From Nocardioides sp. URHA0032 (lineage in GTDB: Bacteria; Actinomycetota; Actinomycetes; Propionibacteriales; Nocardioidaceae): a DNA stretch of 64,000 nucleotides. Made by a program: the position numbers and the translations under genes. This document shows, piece by piece, positions 7,258 through 14,276 of this stretch (its first letter is position 1; the number at the start of each line of letters is the position of its first letter). The DNA is taken from positions 641,467 to 705,466 of the forward strand of contig NZ_KK211159.1 of assembly GCF_000620645.1 (NCBI RefSeq). The letters are read 5' to 3'. The notes below the pieces were generated by a model. The model saw only the letters and a program-made list of their open reading frames with translations. It ran no database searches and was not told where the DNA came from.

Positions 7258-7721
7258 TCGTCGTCGACGACCTCGCCCCGGACGACCGGGCCATCCGGCC
7301 CGCGTCCGGGGCGTGTCACGTCCAGGGCCATCCGCCGCGCCACCAGCGCCGCGAGCGCCCGGCGGAACACCGGTCGGGTGAACGGCAGGATCAGCAGGAT
7401 GCCGAACGCGTCGGTCACGAACCCCGGCGCGAGCATCAGGGTGCCGCCGACCAGGATGAGGGCACCGTCCGCGAGCTCCCGGGCCGGCATCCGCGCCTCG
7501 TCGATCGCGGACCGCAGCGCCCGCCAGGCGCGGCCCCCCTCCCGCTTGATCAGCCACGTTCCGAAGATGCTGTCGGCGACCAGCAGCAGGATGGTCCACC
7601 AGGCCCCGATCACCTGGCCGACCTGGATGATCACGTAGATCTCGAGGATCGGCACCACGATGAAGACGGTGAACAGTGCCACCGTCAGCACTCCGCGGCG
7701 CTTGCGCGCGACCGGGCTCAT
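7254..7721 (-). CDS. FxsA-family membrane protein
   Basis: A 155-residue cytoplasmic-membrane protein of the FxsA family, named for E. coli FxsA, whose overproduction relieves F-plasmid exclusion of phage T7. Hydrophobic segments lie near residues 13-34, 40-55 and 85-110. The family motif around the second and third segments, SIFGTWLIKREGGRAW and GGTLMLAPGFVTDAFGILLLLP-like, is clear. The C-terminus is charged and ends in three Asp. ATG 7721 overlaps the end of the upstream glycosyltransferase by 4 bases, so it is the last gene of the lnt-ppm-fxsA operon. Function in the cell is unknown. Confidence 0.87.
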   Translation of the reverse strand: MSPVARKRRGVLTVALFTVFIVVPILEIYVIIQVGQVIGAWWTILLLVADSIFGTWLIKREGGRAWRALRSAIDEARMPARELADGALILVGGTLMLAPGFVTDAFGILLILPFTRPVFRRALAALVARRMALDVTRPGRGPDGPVVRGEVVDDD

Positions 7722-8461
7722 CGCCGGCGCCAGGCTCGGCGTACCTGGTCGCGGCGCTCGCGCAGGCCCCAGGCCGTGATCCGCTTCAGCGACTCGGTCG
7801 CGACCGCGCCGCTCATCTTCGAGTCGCCACGGACCCGCTCCACGAACTCGATCGGGACCTCCTCGACGACCAGCCCGGCGGCGAGCGTGCGGGCCACCAT
7901 GTCGGTCTGGAACACGTACCCGGTGGACTGCACCGACTCGAGGTCGATCTTCTCCAGTGCCGTGCGCCGGAACAAGCGGAACCCGGCGGTCGCGTCGCGG
8001 ACCGCGATGCCCAGGAGCAGCCGCACGTAGAGGTTGCCGCCGCGCGAGAGCAGCTCTCGGTTCAGCGGCCAGTTCACGACCGAGCCGCCGGGGACCCACC
8101 GCGACCCGATCACGAGGTCGGCGTGCTCGAGGGCCTCCAGCAGCAGGTGCAGCTGCTCGGGCTGGTGCGAACCGTCGGCGTCCATCTCGCCGATCACGTC
8201 GTACCCGGCGTCCAGCGCGACCCGGAAGCCGTGCAGGTAGGCGGCGCCGAGCCCGGCCTTGGCACGGCGGTGCACGACGCGTACGGCGGGGTCCTCCGCG
8301 GCCAGCTCGTCGGCGATCGCGCCCGTGCCGTCCGGGGAACCGTCGTCGACGACGAGCACGTCCACCTCCGGCTGCGCGGCACGCAGTCGGCCCACGATCC
8401 AGGCGAGGTTCTCGGCCTCGTCGTAGGTGGGGACCACGACGACCACGCGTCCCAGGCTCAC
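7718..8461 (-). CDS. Polyprenol monophosphomannose synthase
   Basis: A 247-residue GT2 glycosyltransferase that transfers mannose from GDP-mannose to polyprenyl phosphate, supplying the lipid-linked mannose for protein O-mannosylation and lipoglycans. The nucleotide-binding VPTYDEAENL and DDGSPDGT, the metal-binding DADGSH and the acceptor-loop GSRWVPGG are in family order. There is no C-terminal membrane anchor. The GTG start at 8461 overlaps lnt by 4 bases (GTGA). In M. tuberculosis the equivalent of this enzyme is fused to the Lnt-like domain as Ppm1; here they are separate but translationally coupled, the arrangement also seen in other actinobacteria. Confidence 0.9.
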   Translation of the reverse strand: MSLGRVVVVVPTYDEAENLAWIVGRLRAAQPEVDVLVVDDGSPDGTGAIADELAAEDPAVRVVHRRAKAGLGAAYLHGFRVALDAGYDVIGEMDADGSHQPEQLHLLLEALEHADLVIGSRWVPGGSVVNWPLNRELLSRGGNLYVRLLLGIAVRDATAGFRLFRRTALEKIDLESVQSTGYVFQTDMVARTLAAGLVVEEVPIEFVERVRGDSKMSGAVATESLKRITAWGLRERRDQVRRAWRRR

Positions 8462-10032
8462 CCGTCCGTCCCTTCGCTCACTGCGGCGGCGACCGGGACG
8501 TCGGCGTCCGGGCGGCCGTCGTCCTCGGCCTGCTGCCGGTTCCGGTGCCGACGATACGGGAGCCCGGATGAGCGGACGGTGAAGAGCAGGCCGATCACCG
8601 TCAAGGCGACCAGGAACCGGCCGGGCCAGGCCCCCATCCGCACCGCCGGGGTGATGCCCGACTCGAGCCCCACCTTCTCGACCAGCACGTCCTGGGTGCG
8701 CGGCGCCGCGCTGGCGACGACGGAGCCGTCCGGCGCGATCACCCCGGTGATGCCGTTCGTCGAGGAGACCACCAGCCAGCGTCCGGTCTCGATCGCGCGG
8801 AGCCGGGTGATGGCGAACTGCTGCTCGATCTGGTCGGTGTGGATGAACGTCGCGTTGCTCGTCTGCACCGTCAGCAGCTGGGCGCCGCGCGAGACCTGGT
8901 CGTAGATGCCGTCGTCGTAGGCGACGTCGAAGCAGATGGAGTCGCCCACGGCGACGCCCGCGACGTGCAGTGGCTCCTTGCGGTCGCCGCTGACCATGTC
9001 GCGCCCGACCATGGTGAGGCGGCCGATCTGCAGGTCGTCGAGGTAGCTGCGGAACGGGATGTACTCGCCGAACACCACGGGGTGGCGCTTGGTGTAGCGG
9101 TCCCCCGCCCCGGTGGTCGGATCCCACACGATCCCCTGGTTCAGCACGTGGTCGGGCCCGCCGTCGACGATCGCGCCGACCAGGATCGGTACGCCGATCG
9201 CCTCGCTGGCCGCGCGGATGGCGCTGTTCGTCTGCGCGTCGCGGAACGGGTCGATCGCGGTGGAGTTCTCCGGCCACAGGACGAAGTCGGGCCGGGGCTC
9301 GTCGCCGGCCTGCACGTCCCGGGCCAGCTGCACGGTCACGTCGACCTGGTTCTGGGTGACCTGCCGGTAGTCGTAGAGGATGTCGTCGCCGTTGCCGGGC
9401 ACGTCTCCCTGCACGGCCGCGACCGTGATCTCGGACTCCGGCGTCGACGTCCACGGGAGCGCGACCGGCACGATGGACACGGCGACCAGGCCGCCGAGCG
9501 CGGCGGCCGCGATCCACCGCTCCCTGCCGCGGGCGACGACCAGCGACGCCAGCAGGGTCCCGCTCAGCGCGAGCAGGAAGCTCACCCCGGTCGAGCCGAC
9601 CCACGGCAGCGCCTTCGCCACCGGTGTGTCGACGACGGCGAACCCGAGACGTCCCCACGGCATGCCGCTGAACGGCCAGTTGCTGTAGGTCAGCTCGGTG
9701 ACCACCCATGCTCCGGCAACCCACACGGGCCAGGCCCGGTGCCGGTGCAGCAGTGCCGTGACCACGCCGAGCGCCGCGAAGAAGAGCGACTGCCAGATCG
9801 CCAGCACCACCCAGGCGTCGGGCCCCACGGTGCGCATCCAGAACAGCAGGACCAGCTCGAACCCGAGGCCGAACGCCAGGCCCGGGATCCACCCGCTGCG
9901 CAGCCGCAGACCGCGGGAGCACAGCACGAACGCCGCCACCGCGAACGGGATCACGACCGGCATCGCGACGGGCTCGAACGCGAGCGACAGCACCACGCCG
10001 GCGGCGAGGGCGACCAGCACGCGAAGAGCCAT
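8458..10032 (-). CDS. lnt: Apolipoprotein N-acyltransferase
   Basis: A 524-residue membrane enzyme that adds the third acyl chain to the lipid-modified Cys of lipoproteins. The N-terminal half has six to seven hydrophobic helices. The C-terminal nitrilase domain carries the Glu of WPENST, the Lys in RYTKRHPVVFGEYIP and the Cys of DSICFDVAYDD. A last hydrophobic segment near FLVALTVIGLLF closes the protein. I chose ATG 10032, 17 codons inside the longest frame, because TATTTT ends 6 bases upstream, which fits a leaderless transcript. First gene of the operon with ppm and fxsA. Substrates may include the FKBP and solute-binding lipoproteins encoded in this window. Confidence 0.9.
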   Translation of the reverse strand: MALRVLVALAAGVVLSLAFEPVAMPVVIPFAVAAFVLCSRGLRLRSGWIPGLAFGLGFELVLLFWMRTVGPDAWVVLAIWQSLFFAALGVVTALLHRHRAWPVWVAGAWVVTELTYSNWPFSGMPWGRLGFAVVDTPVAKALPWVGSTGVSFLLALSGTLLASLVVARGRERWIAAAALGGLVAVSIVPVALPWTSTPESEITVAAVQGDVPGNGDDILYDYRQVTQNQVDVTVQLARDVQAGDEPRPDFVLWPENSTAIDPFRDAQTNSAIRAASEAIGVPILVGAIVDGGPDHVLNQGIVWDPTTGAGDRYTKRHPVVFGEYIPFRSYLDDLQIGRLTMVGRDMVSGDRKEPLHVAGVAVGDSICFDVAYDDGIYDQVSRGAQLLTVQTSNATFIHTDQIEQQFAITRLRAIETGRWLVVSSTNGITGVIAPDGSVVASAAPRTQDVLVEKVGLESGITPAVRMGAWPGRFLVALTVIGLLFTVRSSGLPYRRHRNRQQAEDDGRPDADVPVAAAVSEGTDG

Positions 10033-10038
10033 GCAGGA

Positions 10039-10044
10039 AAAATA
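10039..10044 (-). promoter_or_regulatory. Leaderless -10 (TATTTT) for lnt
   Basis: TATTTT on the minus strand ends 6 bases before the chosen lnt ATG at 10032. It is the most AT-rich hexamer in the neighbourhood and decides the start. Confidence 0.5.
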
Positions 10045-10066
10045 CCGGGAGACCGGCTGCGAGCGT

Positions 10067-10155
10067 TCGGAAGGGACCCACACCCTTCGTACCAGTCCGT
10101 CCGAGACCGGCTGCCGCGGACGATCTGTTGTCTAGGGGACGTGGGTCCCTTCCGA
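10067..10155. repeat. 15-base inverted repeat upstream of lnt
   Basis: TCGGAAGGGACCCAC at 10067-10081 is repeated in exact inverse as GTGGGTCCCTTCCGA at 10141-10155, with 59 bases between. A copy of AGACCGGCTGC lies beside each arm. It may be a paired operator for a dimeric regulator of the lnt operon, or the stem of a leader RNA of a longer upstream transcript. Confidence 0.6.
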
Positions 10156-10315
10156 GTCCGACCTCGGGGGCGGACCGACCTCCGCGAACCAGGTCGGACG
10201 GATGGCTGGCACTTCCACCCTCCGACACGGCCACTCGGACGTCGGTTCGCCGACCACGATCTGCATGGGCGAACGCCGCACACACTGAGACGTGGCACCG
10301 GCCTCCGTCAAGAGG

Positions 10316-10355
10316 CGGCTGACCTGCACGAATACGAGAAACCGCAGGTCAGCCG
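10316..10355. terminator. Strong stem-loop downstream of kal
   Basis: CGGCTGACCTGC (10316-10327) pairs with GCAGGTCAGCCG (10344-10355) over a 16-base loop: 12 uninterrupted base pairs. It lies about 80 bases past the kal stop on the minus strand and is a plausible 3' end for the kdd-kamD-kamE-kal transcript. No clear U tract follows on either strand. Confidence 0.5.
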
Positions 10356-10436
10356 GGGTGATCCCGATCACGAAATCTCCCGAGAATCTCTCCAGGTGCG
10401 CGGCGTGTCTAGCGCGCCGCGCCGCACCACCGTCCG

Positions 10437-10835
10437 CTATGCGGGGACGACGACCGTACCGGTCGCGGTCGTCGCCACGATCGGCTCGGCCAGCAGGACA
10501 GCGGCTCCGGGCTTCTCGGCCGTCGCCGCCCCCCGGGCGACGACGTGCACGGTGAACTCCAGGACCCGGGAACGGGTCCCGGCCCGGACCAGCTCGCACG
10601 TGATCTCGAGGACGTCGCCGGCCCGGACCGGCGCCTTGAACTGGACGTCGGCGTACGACGCGAACAGTCCCTCGTCGCCGTCGGTGCGGATGCACATCTC
10701 GGTGGCGACGTCGCCGAACAGGCCCAGGCTGTAGGCGCCGTCCACGAGGTTGCCGGCGTAGTGCGCGTGGGAGTACGGCACGTAGCGGCGGTGCACGACC
10801 TTGGTGCCGACCTCGGGGGATGACCCTGCGCTCAT
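10437..10835 (-). CDS. kal: 3-aminobutyryl-CoA ammonia-lyase
   Basis: A 132-residue hotdog-fold protein. Its size and sequence (YVPYSHAHYAGNLVDGAYSLGLFGD, then VQFKAPVRAGDVLEI) match Kal, which removes ammonia from L-3-aminobutyryl-CoA to give crotonyl-CoA in the lysine fermentation pathway. The position directly behind kamE, kamD and kdd supports this strongly over a generic MaoC or thioesterase call. Its ATG overlaps the kamE stop by 4 bases (ATGA), so translation is coupled. It is the last gene of the minus-strand catabolic operon. Confidence 0.85.
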   Translation of the reverse strand: MSAGSSPEVGTKVVHRRYVPYSHAHYAGNLVDGAYSLGLFGDVATEMCIRTDGDEGLFASYADVQFKAPVRAGDVLEITCELVRAGTRSRVLEFTVHVVARGAATAEKPGAAVLLAEPIVATTATGTVVVPA

Positions 10836-11575
10836 GCGACTGCGTCCTTCGTGGTGAGGCGGTGGACGAGGTACGAAGCGACCTCACCCGGTGTGGTGCC
10901 GCGGCTGAAGACCCGGTCGACGCCGAGCTCCGCGGCCTGCGCCTCGTCGAACCGGGGACCGCCGACGATCAGCAGGGGCCTGCGGTCGGAGGGGTAGGAC
11001 TCCCGGAACGCCGCGGACATCTCCCGGGTGTTGAGCAGGTGTGCGTCGCGCTGGGTGACGACCTGGGACACCAGCACGGCGTCCGCCTTCTCCGCGCGGG
11101 CCCGCTCGACCAGCTCCGGGACCGAGACCTGCGCTCCGAGGTTCACGACCTTGAGCTCGCGGTAGTACTCCAGCCCCTTCTCCCCTGCGAACCCCTTGAT
11201 GTTGAGGATCGCGTCGATGCCGACGGTGTGGGCGTCGGTGCCGATGCAGCCACCCACGACGACCAGCCGGCGCCGCAGCGCGCGCTTGATCGCGGCGTTC
11301 GCCTCCTTGGGGGTCAGCAGAGGGTAGTCGCGCTCGACGACCTCGACCTCGTCGAGGTTCACCAGGTGGTTCACCCGGCCGTAGACGACGAAGAAGGTGA
11401 AGTCGGGGCCCATCGGCTTGGCGTGCACGACCAGGGCCGGGTCGATGCCCATCTTGCGGGCGAGCTGGGCGGCCGCGCCCTCGGCGACCTTGGAGTGCGG
11501 GACGGGCAGGGTGAAGCTCACCTGCACCATGCCGTCGCCGGTGGTGTCGCCGTACGGCCGGACGATCGTGCTCAT
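10832..11575 (-). CDS. kamE: Lysine 5,6-aminomutase beta subunit
   Basis: A 247-residue cobalamin-binding subunit of the adenosylcobalamin- and PLP-dependent enzyme that moves the terminal amino group of D-lysine or L-beta-lysine to C5. The base-off B12 motif GTDAHTVGID has His116 as the cobalt ligand. Lys127 in ILNIKGFAG lies exactly 11 residues further, the spacing of the B12 His and PLP Lys in the clostridial enzyme. The C-terminal Rossmann-like B12 domain (VSVPELVERARAEKADAVLVSQVVTQRD...LIVGGPRF) is complete. ATG 11575 overlaps the kamD stop by 4 bases. Slightly shorter than the clostridial protein (about 260). Confidence 0.93.
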   Translation of the reverse strand: MSTIVRPYGDTTGDGMVQVSFTLPVPHSKVAEGAAAQLARKMGIDPALVVHAKPMGPDFTFFVVYGRVNHLVNLDEVEVVERDYPLLTPKEANAAIKRALRRRLVVVGGCIGTDAHTVGIDAILNIKGFAGEKGLEYYRELKVVNLGAQVSVPELVERARAEKADAVLVSQVVTQRDAHLLNTREMSAAFRESYPSDRRPLLIVGGPRFDEAQAAELGVDRVFSRGTTPGEVASYLVHRLTTKDAVA

Positions 11576-13173
11576 CCGCGCTCCTCGAGGATCTCGCTGG
11601 CGGGGTTGTAGTAGGCCCTCGACCTGCGGGCCACGCCCTCCAGGCCCTTGCCGCGGTCCGCAGGTCGCTTCATCAGCCCGAACGTGCCGTCGGCGATGGC
11701 CGCCAGCAGCGGCGGGTCGCCGGCCTCGTCGGTGTCGCCGACGATCCGGTCGAGCAGCTCGATCGTCTCGGCAAGCACCTGGTTCGCGCGCTGGACGATG
11801 AACCCGTCCGGCCTCGGCCGGAAGTCCTCGTGCAGCTGGCCCGCCGCGTCCATCACGTAGCGCACGTTCTGCAGCGCCAGGTCGCGGTCGGACAGCCACG
11901 GCGTCACGACCGCCTCGGTCATCATGCCGACGAGCAGGATGCCCTGACCGGTGAGGGCGCCGACCAGGTTGAAGAAGCCGTCCAGCAGGTAGCCGCGGAA
12001 GACGTCGCCGGTCATGTGCCGGGTGGGCGGCATCCACTTGAGCGGCGCATCGGGGAAGAGCTCCCGGGCGAGCAGCGCGTGCGCGAGCTCCAGGCGGAAG
12101 GAGTCCGGTACGTCGGGGTCGATCTCGAAGGCGTGGCCGAGCCCGAGCTGCCAGTTCTCGAGGCCGGCCTCCTTGGCGAAGTACTCGTTGAGCAGCTGGC
12201 TCGTGGTGACCGTGTGCGCGGCGTCCACCGCGTCCGCAGTGGTGAGGTAGTTGTCCTCGCCGGTGTTGATGATGATGCCGGCGCGGGCGTGGACCTGGCG
12301 GCTGAAGCGCTGGTCGACGAAGGTGCGGACCGGGTTGATGTCGCGGAACAGGATCCCGTACATCGAGTCGTTGAGCATCATGTCGAGCCGCTCGAGGCCG
12401 GCGAGGGCGGCGATCTCCGGCATGCACAGCCCGGAGGCGTAGTTCGTGAGCCGGACGTAGCGCCCGAGCTCCTTGCTGGTCTCGTCGAGGGCCGCGCGCA
12501 TCAGGCGGAAGTTCTCCTGCGTCGCGTAGGTGCCGGCGAAGCCCTCGCGGGTCGCGCCCTCCGGGACGAAGTCGAGCAGGCTCTGGCCGGTGGAGCGGAT
12601 CACGGCGATGACGTCGGCGCCCTCCCGCGCGGCCGCCTGGGCCTGCGGGATGTCCTCGTAGATGTCGCCGGTCGCGACGATCAGGTAGATCCACGGCTTC
12701 CGCGGGGCGTCGCCGAACCGCTTGATCAGCCGCTCGCGCTCGGCGCGGCGGGCGTCGATGCGCCTGATCCCCCGGCCGACCTGCGTGCGGGACGCCCGTC
12801 GGGCACGCTCGGCGTCCCTGCCCTCGGGTAGCCGGAAGCGGACCGAGCCGGCCGACGCCTTCTGGGCGAGGGTGGCGAGGTCGTCGGCCTCGCCGCGCAG
12901 GAGCGCGTCCCAGACCGGCAGCGCGACGCCGTGCCCGAAGCCGCCGTCCTGGGCGAGGTCGGCGCGCACGACGTCGAGGAGGCGGTTGACCCACGGCGTA
13001 CCGTCCGGGTCGGCGCCCTCGAGGCCGGCCAGCCGCAGCGTGGCCCGCTCGACGGCGACGGTCGTGTGCTTCCTGGCCATCGTCACGATCGGGCGGCCCG
13101 CCTTGCGGGCCAGGGACCGCGCGTGCCGGACCGTGGCCGGGTCGAGGTCGAGCTTGCCCCGCTGCCTCACCAT
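11572..13173 (-). CDS. kamD: Lysine 5,6-aminomutase alpha subunit
   Basis: A 533-residue TIM-barrel subunit that binds substrate and, with KamE, PLP and adenosylcobalamin. Recognisable KamD segments are LDPATVRHARSLARKAG at the N-terminus, PWIYLIVATGDIYEDIPQAQAAAR, TGQSLLDFVPEGATREG, MLNDSMYGILFRDINP and INTGEDNYLTTADAV. Length is close to the clostridial KamD (about 516). The start ATG at 13173 shares a base with the kdd stop (TGATG), so the genes are coupled. The substrate (beta-lysine rather than D-lysine) is inferred from the adjacent kamA. Confidence 0.93.
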   Translation of the reverse strand: MVRQRGKLDLDPATVRHARSLARKAGRPIVTMARKHTTVAVERATLRLAGLEGADPDGTPWVNRLLDVVRADLAQDGGFGHGVALPVWDALLRGEADDLATLAQKASAGSVRFRLPEGRDAERARRASRTQVGRGIRRIDARRAERERLIKRFGDAPRKPWIYLIVATGDIYEDIPQAQAAAREGADVIAVIRSTGQSLLDFVPEGATREGFAGTYATQENFRLMRAALDETSKELGRYVRLTNYASGLCMPEIAALAGLERLDMMLNDSMYGILFRDINPVRTFVDQRFSRQVHARAGIIINTGEDNYLTTADAVDAAHTVTTSQLLNEYFAKEAGLENWQLGLGHAFEIDPDVPDSFRLELAHALLARELFPDAPLKWMPPTRHMTGDVFRGYLLDGFFNLVGALTGQGILLVGMMTEAVVTPWLSDRDLALQNVRYVMDAAGQLHEDFRPRPDGFIVQRANQVLAETIELLDRIVGDTDEAGDPPLLAAIADGTFGLMKRPADRGKGLEGVARRSRAYYNPASEILEERG

Positions 13174-14204
13174 CAGAGCCTCCCTTCGAACAGGCCGCGC
13201 ACGCCGGGGGTCTCCCGCAGGAGCTCCAGGGCGTACGCCGCGTGGCCCGACGCGTAGCCGTTGCCCACCAGCATGGTGACATCCGCGGCCAGGCCCTCGG
13301 CGCCGAGTGCCGCCGCGGAGAAGGAGGTGGCCATCGAGAAGAAGACGACGGTGCCGCGGTCGGCGGTCGCCAGGATCGCCCCGCCCTCGCAGCCGGGGAC
13401 GTCGACGCAGACGACGGTGACGTCGGCGGGGCCGCCGGCGGCCGCCACCGCGTCGCGGAGCGCGATCGGGTCGCGGGCGTCGGCGACCGCCACGGCGTCG
13501 GCGAGGCCCGCGTCGGCGAGCAGGTCGGCCTCGGCCTGGTGCGGGACGACGCCGATGGTGCGCCGGGCGCCGGCCCGGCGGGCGGCCGCGAGGCTCAGCG
13601 ACCCGGACTTGCCGGCGCCGCCGACCACGGCGACGACGGGCTGCGGGTAGCCCTCGACGACGCGGGCGGTCAGCGCCGGGGCGCCGCAGACGTCCATGAC
13701 CGACAGGCTGAGCTCGGCGGGCAGGTCGTCGGGGAGCACCGCGGCGATGGAGCGGCCGAACAGCACGGCGTACCCGTCGCACGGCACCTGCTCCCCCAGC
13801 CCGTCCCAGCGCTCGAGCCCGTCCTCGATGACCAGCGGCGTGAGCGTGAGCGAGACCAGCGTGGCGACCCGGTCGCCGACGGCCAGGCCCAGGGGCGACT
13901 CCGGGCCGACCTCCTCGACGGTGCCGACCAGCATGCCGCCCGAGCCGGTCTCGGGGTTCTGCATCTTGCCGCGGGTGCCGACGATCTCGAGCACCTCTGC
14001 GCGGACAGCGTCGCCATCTCCCCCGTGCTTCCGCTCCAGCTGCCGGAACGACGCCGCGTCCAGGTTGAGGCGCTCGACCCCGATCCGGACCTCGTCGGGC
14101 CACAGCTCGCGGCGGGTGTCGAGGCGGTCCGCGGCCTGGGGCAGCCGGACCTCGTCGTCCAGGACACGGTGCAGACCGGTCGGGTCGCTGGGAACGTCTC
14201 GCAT
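13173..14204 (-). CDS. kdd: L-erythro-3,5-diaminohexanoate dehydrogenase
   Basis: A 343-residue NAD(P)-dependent dehydrogenase that deaminates 3,5-diaminohexanoate, the product of KamDE, to 5-amino-3-oxohexanoate. The medium-chain dehydrogenase-like N-terminus lacks zinc motifs. The segments NPETGSGGMLVGTVEEVG, the nucleotide-binding VVAVVGGAGKSGSLSLAAARRAGA and FFSMATSFSAAALGAEG are typical of Kdd. It matches the usual length of about 345. ATG 14204 lies 6 bases behind TAGGCT, indicating a leaderless first gene of the kdd-kamD-kamE-kal operon. It is divergent from kamA. Confidence 0.92.
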   Translation of the reverse strand: MRDVPSDPTGLHRVLDDEVRLPQAADRLDTRRELWPDEVRIGVERLNLDAASFRQLERKHGGDGDAVRAEVLEIVGTRGKMQNPETGSGGMLVGTVEEVGPESPLGLAVGDRVATLVSLTLTPLVIEDGLERWDGLGEQVPCDGYAVLFGRSIAAVLPDDLPAELSLSVMDVCGAPALTARVVEGYPQPVVAVVGGAGKSGSLSLAAARRAGARRTIGVVPHQAEADLLADAGLADAVAVADARDPIALRDAVAAAGGPADVTVVCVDVPGCEGGAILATADRGTVVFFSMATSFSAAALGAEGLAADVTMLVGNGYASGHAAYALELLRETPGVRGLFEGRL

Positions 14205-14210
14205 AACCGA

Positions 14211-14270
14211 AGCCTAACGAAAGATTCTCCGGCGTGGCATTCGACAGGCCGGAGAATCGCCGCCTACAGT
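14211..14270. promoter_or_regulatory. Symmetric divergent promoters and operator between kdd and kamA
   Basis: TAGGCT on the minus strand (14216-14211) ends 6 bases before the kdd ATG. TACAGT on the plus strand (14265-14270) ends 6 bases before the kamA ATG at 14277. Between them lies the inverted repeat GATTCTCCGGC (14223-14233)/GCCGGAGAATC (14248-14258). Each arm is 6 bases from its -10, so the repeat centre and the promoter midpoint coincide at 14240.5. One regulator could control both operons; the nearby Lrp/AsnC gene is the candidate. Confidence 0.72.
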
Positions 14271-14276
14271 GGAGGA

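Larger units (their letters stand above)
10045..10436. other. 392-base intergenic region upstream of lnt, non-coding
   Basis: I see no credible gene here. It holds two copies of AGACCGGCTGC (one just inside the lnt promoter near 10050, one near 10104), the long inverted repeat at 10067-10155 and a strong stem-loop at 10316-10355. Base composition is less GC-rich than the flanking genes between 10320 and 10400. It follows the kal stop on the minus strand and leads into lnt. Confidence 0.6.

Noticed and set aside
8458..10083. lnt start at 10083
   Set aside because: The extra 17 residues are not hydrophobic or conserved, and no ribosome-binding site or -10 is correctly spaced; 10032 has TATTTT 6 bases upstream.
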